Of a stretch of DNA of 64,000 nucleotides, positions 11,488 through 24,063 are shown in pieces. The stretch lies in assembly GCF_028640845.1 (NCBI RefSeq), contig NC_080539.1:181673459-181737458 (forward strand), read 5' to 3'. A model generated the notes under the pieces. That model was not told the origin of the DNA, searched no databases, and saw only the letters and a program-made list of their open reading frames with translations. Numbering within the stretch: the first letter of the stretch is position 1; each line of letters starts with the position of its first letter. The position numbers and the translations under genes are program-made. The DNA is from Ahaetulla prasina. Lineage: Eukaryota; Chordata; Lepidosauria; Squamata; Colubridae.

Positions 11488-14400
11488 AAAAATAATACCT
11501 TCATGTCTAGCCTTAAGTTTGGATAGAGCTAGATATATACCTAGTTCACCAGAAAAATATAGAATACAACATATATAAAATACACAGAATATAAAAATGA
11601 AACTTTGTGTGATTCCTGGTTAACTGTCTACCTAATTCTAAAGAAATAGTATGTTTTGAACAAATGTTATCTGGTTCAGTTAACTTCTCAGCTTCTTGGA
11701 AATTCCAAATATTATTCAGTGGGTAAAAGGAACATGGCTGTGTTCTCTGCTTTACAGTACAACTTCTCTTTTAAGTTTCTAGTTTTAAAAGGACCAGGAC
11801 TTTTCTTTCTCCTGCTGAGAGAGCAGGTGTGGTATGTTACTCCATATGTATCTGAAAAAGGGCATATCTTCTTCAGGAGGGTGCTGCATCTAGCCAACAG
11901 TCTGCAGTACTGTGTAATAGGATTAACTAATCTGCTATAATATATAGAGCAAGAATGAACTTTGTTTTCGGACATCTTTGGAGAGTAAATATTTGCTGAT
12001 GATGGATTGTGCTGGAGCAAGTCTTAGGCAGGACAATATCTAACAGTGGTAGAGCCCACATGTTTCTCTTTCAGGAAACCTTCTCTCCCTTTTACCCTCT
12101 TACAATACTTCCTTTCCCTCTCTCTTTCCCCTCTCCTTCTATTAGATTGGGATAAACTGTTCTTTCAGAAATGTAATTCAGAATTTCAGGAAGGTATTAT
12201 GATGAGTGCTCCCCTTGAATGCATGATGGCTTGCTGATTTAAAAAAAAAAAAACACCTATTATATAGTCCAGAGTTGCTGAGAAGGGGGATGAAATATGA
12301 CAATAAATAACATATCCAATTATTTCAGCAACAGATGTACCAATATCCCTGATTTATTCAAATAGTTGGAATCCCCCTTTTTAAGTCACTTGTTGAAACA
12401 TTGCCACTTGGTTTATTCATTTTAGAAATGCTGAGAATTATGCTTATACTTATTTTAGTCACTTCACAACTGAGCATTTTTAAAAAAAATAAAATATATG
12501 TTTATTCAGTTCCTTCAGATCAGGAGGTATTTGTGGGAACTGGTGTAAGACAAAGAGAAAAACTAAGACGAGAGAGACAGCTATTTATCATTGATCACTG
12601 TTTCGTATATCCCACCTTTCAAGATACTAATAATACCAGACAGCTTGCCAGTAACATCAATCATTATGAAACCTAAAGCTATTTTGGGCAGTAGGGGTGC
12701 GAAGGAACAGCACCAACAGCTAGAATCTTTTTAATAAGGCAGTTGGTGAAAATGGTCATATAGGTAGTGGAGGGAGGACTCCAGGCTTTAAGTGTGTTTT
12801 TCCCACAGGTTTGGCTTTGTCACTATGCACACACTTCCCAGAGGGCAGCCAGTGCCAGGGACTTTATGAGGGGCGAGGAAAGAGGCCACTTGAACAGGCC
12901 AATTCAATTCAGCAAACCTATGCATCTTGAAAAACAGTTACCTAAGGTTTCATAGCTGTGTCTGTAGTCTAAACACAGCTCTGCTATTCTATGGTGCCAA
13001 CTCAATTGCTTATCACTTGCCACCTGTAGCCCCACTAGGTAGATCAGAGCAGGAAATCAAGTCCACATGAAATCTACTTTTATTGAAACTGGCCAGAATA
13101 ACAGAACTTTTGCAAGTCTGATTATGCTTTCCCTCTTCCTCCTCCTCCTCCTTACATTTCAGTGAATTAGGGAGGCATTTGCCTTAGTTACTTTCGAATG
13201 TTATACATCGTTCCCTATTTAAACTTCAAACCCTTTTGCCTAGGTAACATTTCCTGCATATTTCTGTCAAGATCATCTTTCTCAGTCTCTACACCCTGTT
13301 CCTTCAGCATTAGCGTAAGCTATGAGGTCCCATCTTTTGAACGGCTGTGAATATATTCAGCAAGTAAAGAAAACCTACAATTCTGCCCTTTGGGTGCCTG
13401 GCATGCCCACCACTGCACAGCTGACTGTCTTGCCAGAGAGAACAACAATGAGGAAGGAAAACCCTGACTATGGGCTGCCTTTCTTAATTCTGCCCCTGGT
13501 AAAAAATAATACCTTCATGTCTAGCCTTAAGTTTGGATAGAGCTAGATATATACCTAGTTCACCAGAAAAATATAGAATACAACATATATAAAATACACA
13601 GAATATAAAAATGAAACTTTGTGTGATTCCTGGTTAACTGTCTACCTAATTCTAAAGAAATAGTATGTTTTGAACAAATGTTATCTGGTTCAGTTAACTT
13701 CTCAGCTTCTTGGAAATTCCAAATATTATTCAGTGGGTAAAAGGAACATGGCTGTGTTCTCTGCTTTACAGTACAACTTCTCTTTTAAGTTTCTAGTTTT
13801 AAAAGGACCAGGACTTTTCTTTCTCCTGCTGAGAGAGCAGGTGTGGTATGTTACTCCATATGTATCTGAAAAAGGGCATATCTTCTTCAGGAGGGTGCTG
13901 CATCTAGCCAACAGTCTGCAGTACTGTGTAATAGGATTAACTAATCTGCTATAATATATAGAGCAAGAATGAACTTTGTTTTCGGACATCTTTGGAGAGT
14001 AAATATTTGCTGATGATGGATTGTGCTGGAGCAAGTCTTAGGCAGGACAATATCTAACAGTGGTAGAGCCCACATGTTTCTCTTTCAGGAAACCTTCTCT
14101 CCCTTTTACCCTCTTACAATACTTCCTTTCCCTCTCTCTTTCCCCTCTCCTTCTATTAGATTGGGATAAACTGTTCTTTCAGAAATGTAATTCAGAATTT
14201 CAGGAAGGTATTATGATGAGTGCTCCCCTTGAATGCATGATGGCTTGCTGATTTAAAAAAAAAAAACACCTATTATATAGTCCAGAGTTGCTGAGAAGGG
14301 GGATGAAATATGACAATAAATAACATATCCAATTATTTCAGCAACAGATGTACCAATATCCCTGATTTATTCAAATAGTTGGAATCCCCCTTTTTAAGTC

Positions 14401-15516
14401 ACTTGTTGAAACATTGCCACTTGGTTTATTCATTTTAGAAATGCTGAGAATTATGCTTATACTTATTTTAGTCACTTCACAACTGAGCATTTTTAAAAAA
14501 AATAAAATATATGTTTATTCAGTTCCTTCAGATCAGGAGGTATTTGTGGGAACTGGTGTAAGACAAAGAGAAAAACTAAGACGAGAGAGACAGCTATTTA
14601 TCATTGATCACTGTTTCGTATATCCCACCTTTCAAGATACTAATAATACCAGACAGCTTGCCAGTAACATCAATCATTATGAAACCTAAAGCTATTTTGG
14701 GCAGTAGGGGTGCGAAGGAACAGCACCAACAGCTAGAATCTTTTTAATAAGGCAGTTGGTGAAAATGGTCATATAGGTAGTGGAGGGAGGACTCCAGGCT
14801 TTAAGTGTGTTTTTCCCACAGGTTTGGCTTTGTCACTATGCACACACTTCCCAGAGGGCAGCCAGTGCCAGGGACTTTATGAGGGGCGAGGAAAGAGGCC
14901 ACTTGAACAGGCCAATTCAATTCAGCAAACCTATGCATCTTGAAAAACAGTTACCTAAGGTTTCATAGCTGTGTCTGTAGTCTAAACACAGCTCTGCTAT
15001 TCTATGGTGCCAACTCAATTGCTTATCACTTGCCACCTGTAGCCCCACTAGGTAGATCAGAGCAGGAAATCAAGTCCACATGAAATCTACTTTTATTGAA
15101 ACTGGCCAGAATAACAGAACTTTTGCAAGTCTGATTATGCTTTCCCTCTTCCTCCTCCTCCTCCTTACATTTCAGTGAATTAGGGAGGCATTTGCCTTAG
15201 TTACTTTCGAATGTTATACATCGTTCCCTATTTAAACTTCAAACCCTTTTGCCTAGGTAACATTTCCTGCATATTTCTGTCAAGATCATCTTTCTCAGTC
15301 TCTACACCCTGTTCCTTCAGCATTAGCGTAAGCTATGAGGTCCCATCTTTTGAACGGCTGTGAATATATTCAGCAAGTAAAGAAAACCTACAATTCTGCC
15401 CTTTGGGTGCCTGGCATGCCCACCACTGCACAGCTGACTGTCTTGCCAGAGAGAACAACAATGAGGAAGGAAAACCCTGACTATGGGCTGCCTTTCTTAA
15501 TTCTGCCCCTGGTAAA
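11488..15516. repeat. Tandem duplication, two units of about 2,013 bp
   Basis: Unit 1 about 11488-13501 and unit 2 about 13502-15516. All stretches I compared are identical apart from a one-base change in the length of an A run (12241 against 14254). The junctions fall in A/T-rich taaaaaataat sequence shared by both ends. Nothing coding was recognised in the unit; the short reading frames in it show no family features. Confidence 0.92.
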
Positions 15517-16649
15517 AAAATAATAATAATTCTGTCTGTAAATTCCCTTTCTTGGAGCTTCATACATTTTTGGTTTAAATGCAAATGAAACAGAGTGGTG
15601 TACCATATTGAAAAGAAATAATCTTAATCTTTTCCCATGTCCAGCAGAAAAGCCATAGGACTGTGAAACATGAGCATTTCTGATGGAATTTCCATTTGTT
15701 TTGGCCAGCAACTTGGGTGAAAATAACTTGATGTTCTTGCAGTGTTTTCAAAATTAAATATGACCAAATTGTGATTTTGGATCCCAGAAAAAAAATTACA
15801 CTGGAAATGTTAAATGCCTAAAAGATTTAGAAAAGAGGAGGTATATAGAAGGACTCCCACTGATGTGTAGTATCTCACAAACATTAATCTTGTCTCTATT
15901 GCTGTTCTATATCATTGGGAAAGTAGTGGCAGTTGAGCTAAGAAAGACATGGTAAAATAATTCAGAGATTTGGAGGGCATTGCCAACAGTTTGTAAGTAA
16001 CATACAGTAACATACTGTGTATTTCCTTTTTCATCATACTTTGCAAAGGACATTGATGCTGTGATTCAGTGTTAGAAGACCGGAAAAGGCTAAGATTATA
16101 TGAGATGGAAAATTCTCCTGGATCCACCTTTGCTTCTTGGTAATGGGCCTAACCATAATGAAAGGTGTCTTAGTCACACATTGGTTTGATTCATACAAAA
16201 TACCAAGCCATTGTGGGATAGCTTGTTGAATCTAAGTGAACATTCCTGTCCCTCATTATGGCTTAGAAGCATTTGTCATGTGAATCATTGTTACAAATTA
16301 TGGTAAATTATAGTTAAGAAAATCTGGATTTATAAAGTGCACGGATTCAGTTATAGGTAATTTATTGAAAGGCATGGGACTCTGAAAAGTCTCCTGCCAG
16401 ACAGGAGAGTAGATGTTACTCTCTTCCTTTCATAGTCCCAGCAAAGCCAGAGAAGTACTGAGCTTTTGGTAATCAACCACAGCGACTGATATATCAGCTT
16501 GCTGGGAAAGATGCTGTTTAAACTTTAGTTAATTTTAGTATTTATTGTACATATATTATTATTATTACTGAAACAATATATGCTGAATATTTTGGGTTAC
16601 TTTGGCGTATCTAATAATATATTTGGAGTAATTATACTATAGCATACAG
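15517..16649. other. Intergenic stretch without recognised features
   Basis: No homology, long frame or repeat structure was seen between the tandem duplication and the MITE at 16650. Confidence 0.55.
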
Positions 16650-16744
16650 CATGGTTTTTCAAACTTAGAAACTTAAAGAATTCCCCAGCCAGCATGGGAG
16701 TTGATGTCTACACATCTTAAAGTTGCCAAGTTTGAAAAACACTG
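16650..16744. mobile_element. Old hAT MITE, same family as 1424-1552
   Basis: catggtttttcaaactt ... aagtttgaaaaacactg with ccccagccagcatgggagttg in the middle. The flanking 8-mers (gcatacag, gcataaat) agree at five of eight bases, so it is an older insertion. Confidence 0.65.
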
Positions 16745-16899
16745 GCATAAATCATTTTGCGGCACTGTCCAAATCTTTCAGCTAAGACCAACGTATAAAG
16801 CAGCCATACAAACTTGGAAAAGATGTGGCTGCACTAATATTTTGAAAATATTTCATTAAAACATAGAGAAAGAGGGCCTTTTAAAGCTTTTTTTTTTTT

Positions 16900-18720
16900 T
16901 GCCAATGTGTAAGAAAGAGCATTTGTTGGTTGAGATTTGGAATTGCCAATGGTTTAACCATTCTGACAAATAGTCAAGGTCTTTTTGTAGGGTAGCAGCA
17001 TTGTCGATGGTGTTGAATAGTTTTACATCATCAGCAAAGAGAATGCAGTTGCTTATAATATGATTGCAAAGGTCATATTATACGTAAAGTATCAAGTATA
17101 TGTAAAGTATAAAGAGTGGAGTCCTAAAACGCAACCTTGGGGGACACTGCTGTTAACAGGTGTAGGTTTTGATAGGGCATTCCCTATTTTGCCTACTTGT
17201 TGCCTGTTTGACAGGAACAAGCTATCCACTTATGCAGGGATCTGGAAATGCCATAAGATTTTAGTTTTAGAAGTAGTTTGTTGTGTACCACTGAATCAAA
17301 GGATTTAAAGAAGTCTATATAAATTGCGTCTATTGCTTTACCCTGATCGACTTGTGAAGTCCTTATGTTTTTGCAGTGTAAGAGTTGCAAATTGCAGGAC
17401 AATTTTTTTCTGCTTGTTAGAGAGTAGGTTGTTTGTCTCTAAGTAGAGGGTAATGGATTGGTTTATGATTGATTCCATACTTTGCAGGTGACGCAACATA
17501 ATGAGACTGGTCTGTAATTTTCAACTAGACTGGGCTCACCCTTTTGGAAGATAGTGATGACCGTGGCTAGTGACCATAAGTTAGGCAAGGAGCTGGTTCT
17601 GAAAGATATTTCGTACATAATGCTAAAAGGTTCTGCTATGTGGTTGAGAGCTTTTTTAAGAAGTAGGCACATAATTCTTCAGGGCCAATAGAGATTGTTT
17701 TAGGTTGCGTAGTGCCTTTTCAATGGCATCTTCTGTAAAATCGACATGTAGTAGATTGTTGTAATTAGTTGTGGTATGATTGGGAAATGTGGGGCATGAG
17801 CCATTGCTGTTTACAAAGACTGAACCGAAGAATGTGTTGAAGAGGTTGGCCTTAACAGTTTCATCGTTACAGTCTTTCCCGTTTGGCTCTTTTAGTGGTG
17901 GGATGGATCTTGAATCTTTAAGTTTGTTGTTTACAAAATTATAGAAGGCCCGGTTGGATTTCCTCTTGTTTGCTGTGATAACTGTTGCATTCGGCCTTTA
18001 TCTGTTGGCATAAGGTTTTGTAGCGCCTTTTGAAGTTAGCTACATAGCCAGTTTTGTTTTTGTGCCAAAGAGGTTTTTTTTTTAATTGAAGCTTCCTTAT
18101 TGTTATGAGTAATTTGTTTTCCCTGGTTTTGGGGGTTATTAGTGGTACGTATAGCTTGATTATTTTTTTGACTTCATGCAAATTTTTTTTTTTATTATGG
18201 TCTTTGGCAGTGTTGCACCCAGTGAACAGAATTTGCCAATCAAGAGATGAGAGGTTGTCAGTTATGAGATCACTTGGCTTTTCTAAAGTAATACTTTGGA
18301 ATACCATCATTATGATCGTCTTTGTAAGGACATAAATTGAGACAAAAGTCAATCATGCTGTGATCACTGTTGGAAAAGGGGTCATTTATTTGTAGACCGT
18401 AGATTGAGTTTATACTATTGCAGAAGATGAGATCAAGGCAATTGTTGAGTCTAGTGTTGTTTGTTACTAGTTGATCCAATCCCAGATTAGTAACGACATT
18501 GTACATTGTTGTATGTATTAGTTCTGTTGTACATTCATTTAGGGTCCAATTAATAAGAGATAGATTGAGGTCACCAAGAAAGATAAGAGGACTTGGGCAA
18601 GAGGTTGACCATGTTAGTAGTGAAATTAGTTTGTTTGCCTATACAAGGTCGTAATCAGGGGCTCTGTATTTGGCCTGGCTAATATTTAGTTGAGATGAAT
18701 GCCATAGAAAAAAATATTCA
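16900..18720 (-). mobile_element. LINE fragment, endonuclease to reverse transcriptase
   Basis: On the minus strand: LDLIFCNSINSIYGLQIND and FSNSDHSMIDFCL (end of the AP endonuclease, about 18440-18340), ENYRPVSLCCVTCKVW (RT, about 17500), AIDAIYIDFFKSFDSVVHNK (RT, about 17300) and ILFADDVKLFNTIDNAATL (FADD catalytic box, about 17040). Several stops and frameshifts; dead copy of a jockey/CR1-group LINE. Confidence 0.85.
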
Positions 18721-19657
18721 GTGTACTTCAACATTTTACCAAGATTCAGTTTCAAGTTTATAGAGCATTGGTAGAACACTTATGCCATTAGCTCTTATTT
18801 TTATATGTCATAAGAATGTATCTGTTTTGGGAAAGCCTAGCAAGAATGTAATTGAGAAAAATGTCATTTCTTTTCCCACAGCTAAAATGATAGTGAATAA
18901 ATTGCAAAGTCTTGTTTTATATCAACTTGATTTTCTTGGCTCCGTGAGTTTTAACCTAGTAGAAAAGCCTACTCAAGCAGGTTTTATCTCCTGATATACT
19001 TATTTTGTAACCAGTGTGAAGGAGGCAGGGAAGCGTGCCATTCAATATCTGTCCATGTGGGTGAGGCAGCAATTAAACAGTAAGTTTTCAGACTTGAGAT
19101 TAATGGATGCTCAGTATTTCTTGCAAAATCCATGCCAACATGTTCTAACAGTGATAAGACAATTTTATGAGCTTTCCTTTGGAACTGAAAAATACTATTT
19201 CAGGATTTATTCCTCCATTAAGAGGTTTAAATGAAATGTTGCTGCTAAACATTACATTTCAGTCTAGAAGCATAGTTTGGGGTAGTCATTGTTTCAGTGT
19301 ATGAGTGTTGATCAGTAGAAAGCCCATTGTCACTCTGGCTTTCTAATTAAAGTTATACATTAGCTATGTTGTATAGATAGCCGATTCAGATTAATATTTA
19401 TTAATAAATTACTTTTTCCAGAAAAATCAAAATAAATGAGGCAGAATATTTTTAACTGGTCCTTCGAGTACATAGTCATGCTCTTAATGCTTTTATGTCA
19501 TCGATTTAAGCAATAAAAATTTCACATCTATTAGTTCATCAAATTTTACATTACCAATAGATCTGGTGTTAATGACCAGATTCATATGCCATATTATAGG
19601 AACTAGATTTTTAAAAAAATATTATTTCAGGAAATAATGTATTTATTCATTTTACAG

Positions 19658-19826
19658 AACAAATGCACAACTCTGAGAAATATTTAACAAATTGAATATT
19701 ACCTATGATTATGAATCAACCATGCATGTGGTTCCTTTTCATACAGTACAGTAAAAACTCAAGTTTAACAACGATTACTGCATGTCTGATCTAGAAAAAT
19801 GCAATTGCCTACCGTATACAACTGCA
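19658..19826 (+). pseudogene. Decayed meprin astacin exon (second MEP1A copy)
   Basis: After a kept acceptor (tttacag, to 19657) the DNA aligns with the exon at 2325-2546: LNITYDYESTMHVVPF matches [16 protein letters not shown], and tctgatctagaaaa matches the DLER codons. An in-frame stop (cag taa, about 19750) and an internal deletion of roughly 75 bp, removing the segment around [13 protein letters not shown], show it is dead. No matching HEXXH exon was found upstream. Confidence 0.8.
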
Positions 19827-20306
19827 CTAAGTCTTCACTCACATAACAAATTTAAATTAAATAAATTTAAGATTGCAATTCAATAAACGCTTTCAGATTC
19901 TTCCTTCCTTCTCAGGTCCAGAGGTTAGTTGATAACATCACTAGTGAAAATAAAATCCACATGTCTTGCCAATTTGACAGATTTCCAGATTGGGAGGAGA
20001 CATTCCATGATTATGTCCAGGAAAGATTGATAAAGGGCTTCAGTTTGGTTGGCTTCTCAATCCATGGGCATATTTCAGAGTTGGAGAAAACATATCCCAC
20101 TCCCCCAAAGTTAAACATAGTTTAACTCCTGCTAAAATCTATGGTAGGAAAATGGTAAAAGAAACGAGGGAACAAAACCTGAAGCAAAAGTAGGAAGAAT
20201 ATTTCTTCTATTCTGTCAGTCATGAGCCATGTATTCAGTCTTAAATAGGATTATTAAATTAAAAATAGAGGAGATAAATACATATTTTGTTTTATTATTT
20301 TCCTAG

Positions 20307-20395
20307 CAATATCTGTTACTAGTTTGGGCCAATGTCATTTTGAGTCACCCAACATAGGTGAGTTTGTTCAGGAAAAAAGATGACCTGTTTGGATT
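20307..20395 (+). pseudogene. Decayed meprin MAM-start exon (second MEP1A copy)
   Basis: Acceptor ttttcctag is kept before 20307. Reads AISVTSLGQCHFESPNI and then GEFVQEKR before a stop, aligning with [17 protein letters not shown] and [10 protein letters not shown] of the exon at 3489. The second MAM cysteine codon is missing and a 2-bp deletion shifts the frame. It lies 480 bp after the pseudo-astacin exon, the same order as in the intact gene. Confidence 0.8.
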
Positions 20396-20691
20396 CTTAA
20401 GAAAAACAATCTCCTAGAAAAAGATCGTTCTCTCATTGTAATGTTAAATTCAACATCTTGGTGCCAAGTTGGCATTTTTCTCCTCCCTATTAAAAGAGGT
20501 TCCAAATTTATTAGTATGAGTTTCTGGAGCATGGAATAGTGTTAACTCCCATTGATTAGGACAACACTTGAAAACATTGCTATGGCGAGAGTTTATGTTG
20601 CACTAACAGGCAACCCACAGACTTTTTTTTCCTTTCTAAATGTTTTTGAAAACAGAATCATTCCTTGACGATGTGAATGGTTTTTCTAGTA

Positions 20692-20786
20692 CAGGGGTGT
20701 CAAACTCACGCAATGTCCATGCCCACGCCCGGTTTAGCGAAAGAGGGAAAAGTTGCAATATGTCACGTGATGACATTTGACACCCA
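20692..20786. mobile_element. hAT MITE (caggggtgtcaaac family), internally deleted
   Basis: Starts caggggtgtcaaactc, ends tttgacaccca, flanked by perfect 8-bp duplications ttctagta (20684-20691 and 20787-20794). 95 bp. Confidence 0.82.
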
Positions 20787-21175
20787 TTCTAGTAATTAAA
20801 TATAAACAGGAAACTTAATAAGCCCATTTTTGTTCTAACAGTAGTGCTATCTGGCTAAAGGATATGCCTGTGCTGCTGTGATAACTACTGATGACATATG
20901 CATAACTAAACATTCAAAAATATTTAGAAATCAAATAGTCTGTCTCAGTCCAACCCATCCCACAAGGTGGGGAAAATAAGAAGAGGAAGCAGTACTATGT
21001 ATGTTCACTGCCTTGAATGATTAATAAAAAGAGAGGGAGAGAAAATTCCTCAAGATATAAAAAGCAGAAATGTCTACAAAATCCATGTTCACCATCAGAC
21101 TTACTTTATATCCATAATATACTTAATAAAGTATTAAATACAACAATAACAACTGCTAAAAAGTTAAGTTTAAAG

Positions 21176-21791
21176 CAGGGGTGAAATGCTCCCGGTTCGG
21201 ACCGGCTTGCACGATCCGGTAGCAATGGTGGCTGCTGGTTCGGAGGACCAGTAGCAAAAATCCCTGGCCCCGCCCCACCTGCCTCTGCTGAGCCGCACCA
21301 TCAGCAGAGGGTTTTTTAAACTTTTAAAAGCTGGTTTTTCTTCAGCAGAAACATGCATTTAAAAGTAAAAAAAAGCCTTTGAGGATCCCGCCCCTCAGCT
21401 GAAAAAATTAAAGTCTCCTCCTGCGTCTCACCTGTTCCTCATCAGCAGAACCTTACTTGTGCTCTTACTTGTAGAAAGCATGTTTTCTACAAGTAAGAGT
21501 AGAAATTCTAAGGCACTTACCTGATTACTGATGAACGCATGGCTTTTTTTCCAACCCAAAAGCCCCAGTTTCACTTTCAGCCAGACAGAATCAATTGCTT
21601 AGCTAATCTATTTCCTCGGTGATCAACTAATGCTGGCTGGCTTTGCTGGCTGAGGAACTCTGGGATTTGAAGTCCACAATAAAATAAAATAAAATAAAAT
21701 AATAAAATAAAATATTTGTGCAGCTTTCTGAGATTTGGTGTGTTTCACTCTAACTACACAAACACACAAAATCTCAGAAAGCTGTATGTGG

Positions 21792-21828
<37 letters not shown>

Positions 21829-22114
21829 TTGTGTGTGTGTAAAGTGTGAAAGTTGGTTTTTGAGATTTTTGTGGCTGTGTGAAGTGTGAAGTGCAGCTGC
21901 TTTTACATTATGTGTGAGTCAGTTGTGTTGTGTGTGTGTGTAAAATGTGAAAGTTGGTTTTTGGTACCTCTTATTGTTTTTTATACTTTGTTTATTATTT
22001 TTATTATTTATTGTTATTGGCAACGCCCACCCAGTCATCTGACCACCAAGCCATGCCCACCAATTAAGCCATGCCCACAGAACCGATAGGGAAAATTTTT
22101 AGATTTCACCCCTG
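21176..22114. mobile_element. hAT element (caggggtgaaat family), 939 bp
   Basis: Starts caggggtgaaatgctcccgg and ends agatttcacccctg; perfect 8-bp duplication gtttaaag (21168-21175, 22115-22122). Contains a (TG)n run near 21797-21835 and an AAAAT-type run near 21681-21712. No transposase frame. Confidence 0.85.
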
Positions 22115-22122
22115 GTTTAAAG

Positions 22123-24063
22123 GATATGGGTTGACATCCTTTTGTAAGCAGCCAGTGTGGACAATTTCAGTTTCAGAAGAGAATTCATTTCACCACTTGG
22201 GAGAAATTCTGGAAAAGAATCTTTTCCACATACAGTATCTGATTAAAGCTGTATTTCTGTATATTCATGGTTCATGGGTTGTTTTTTACATTTCTCTTCC
22301 TCACCATCCTCAAGTATCAAATGGATGTATAATCCCCTCTCAGGATATTACTGTCCATTTCAACACTGTATGAGATAAAGAGGAAAAATGGGATCTTAAT
22401 CTAAAGCCTGTGATGACTGCATTCAAAGATTTAGTAAAGATAAGGGCAAAAAGATAGCTTGTGAGTTACTACTTAATTGCCAAGTGTCAATAAAGTTCTC
22501 TGGAGCTGGCCCAGCCTTGAGTAGAATCATTTTAACTACCGAAGATTCTAGAACAGCGCTTCTCAAACTCAGCAACTTTAGTTATGTGGACTACAACTCC
22601 CGGAATTCCCAGCTAGCCATGCTGATTCAAGATTAATATACACAGATTGAAATGACCTCAGACCAGTGCTGCATTTCTCTCTTATTTGTTGATAAATAAA
22701 CAGAACTAATAAAGTAGAAAGAATGAATGAATATTCACTATCATCAGTTCCTCTTCTTGCCAAGCAGTGGCCAGTGTTTGTCAGATGCAATGAAGCTAAT
22801 GAGTTTAGCATCATTAGGCAAGTTAGACTATTTTGCATAGTTCAGGTTATTTTTCAACATTTAACAACCCAAATGTAAAAATTAGAAACATTTTAATTCT
22901 TGGAGATAGCTAATTAACTGCCCTGCCTTCCATGCTGTATTCATTTAGTTTGCAGTTCCACATTTCCTCCAATTTAGAAGCCAAATATTCTGTCGATTAA
23001 AGTACAACAGCTTTAGAAGAAGTTATTAACAATTTAGAAGTATACTGAACACCTGCAATGTAGAAAATAGCAATTTGTGTGATGCATTCTAGAATAATTA
23101 TTCTGGGAATTCTCATCATTTAATACGAGAGCCACATCTTCAGCAAAAAGAGAATGACTAAATGGCAGCAGAGTGGGTTGAATATAATCTGTAGCATGTC
23201 CTGAGAATTCAACATAAAGTACACTCTTTGAAACCAAATTGAACAGAAACTCTAGAGAAGAAAATGAATAGAGCATACCAAATCACTTGATTTAGTCTCC
23301 TGACTTAATCCAGTAGAGTTCCAGCAAGTATGTGTTAATGCCAGTTCCCCCACCCAGTCTTCAGGACAGCAATAGAAGGGCTGGACTGGGGCTATTGATT
23401 CCCAGGAATTATTATCACTTTAAAAAGCTGATGCAGTTAAAACTGCCATATTTCAGTAATATACAATATGATCTGTGACCCCTGTGGTAATAGAGGACTT
23501 TCAACATCTGTTATGAATTTCATTCTCACCTGATTTTTAGTGAGGGATATAAAAGCAGTTCATAACAAGCCAATAAATATTTACAGATTAATTGTGCTTA
23601 ATCATTTTGATTCAGGAACATTTTCTCTAAAGCATGCGTGAATGCTACACAAAGGACTGCGCGGTCCTTTGTGCAGGCACAAAAGCCTGTTAAGCTTACA
23701 TCATGGAAGGAGAGAAAGTACAGTGTCCATTCATCCATTTTAATGATGGCAAACATTATGGTGCCCGAGTCTTAGATCTATATGGGCACCACCAGGGTGA
23801 CAAAATAGTAACTTTCAAATCTAAGAGATACAGTACAGATGTTATTCAGTAGGACAAAGATTTTATCTACAGATATGGCCATTTCATTTATATTAATATC
23901 AGTGCTGGGGGGGAAAAACGGAGAAGCAGATGTCTTACAATCCTGAATTATCTAACCAAGGAGAAAATGTCAGTGTCTCCTATTCTTCTTTAAAATAATA
24001 TGAAGTCACCAGTGTCTGGGTGGTGGTTGATGATGAAAAAAATGATAGTAGTCAAAACTTTGC
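22123..24063. other. Intergenic stretch, only a half MITE recognised
   Basis: Apart from the MITE arm at 22553-22625 I see nothing I can name. I looked for the remaining meprin exons of the second copy here and found none. Confidence 0.55.
22553..22625. repeat. Half of a palindromic MITE
   Basis: cgcttctcaaactcagcaac, then ggactacaactcccggaatt matches one arm of the family at 1424-1552; the other arm is missing. Confidence 0.6.

Noticed and set aside
11656..11940. 94-codon frame, repeated at 13670-13954
   Set aside because: Its repetition comes from the 2-kb tandem duplication, not from selection. No homology or splice context, and an antisense frame of equal length overlaps it.
19016..19234. 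72-codon frame between the LINE and the meprin relic, checked as a possible zinc-site exon of the second meprin copy
   Set aside because: No HEXXH motif and no alignable residues with the intact exon at 1972-2147.
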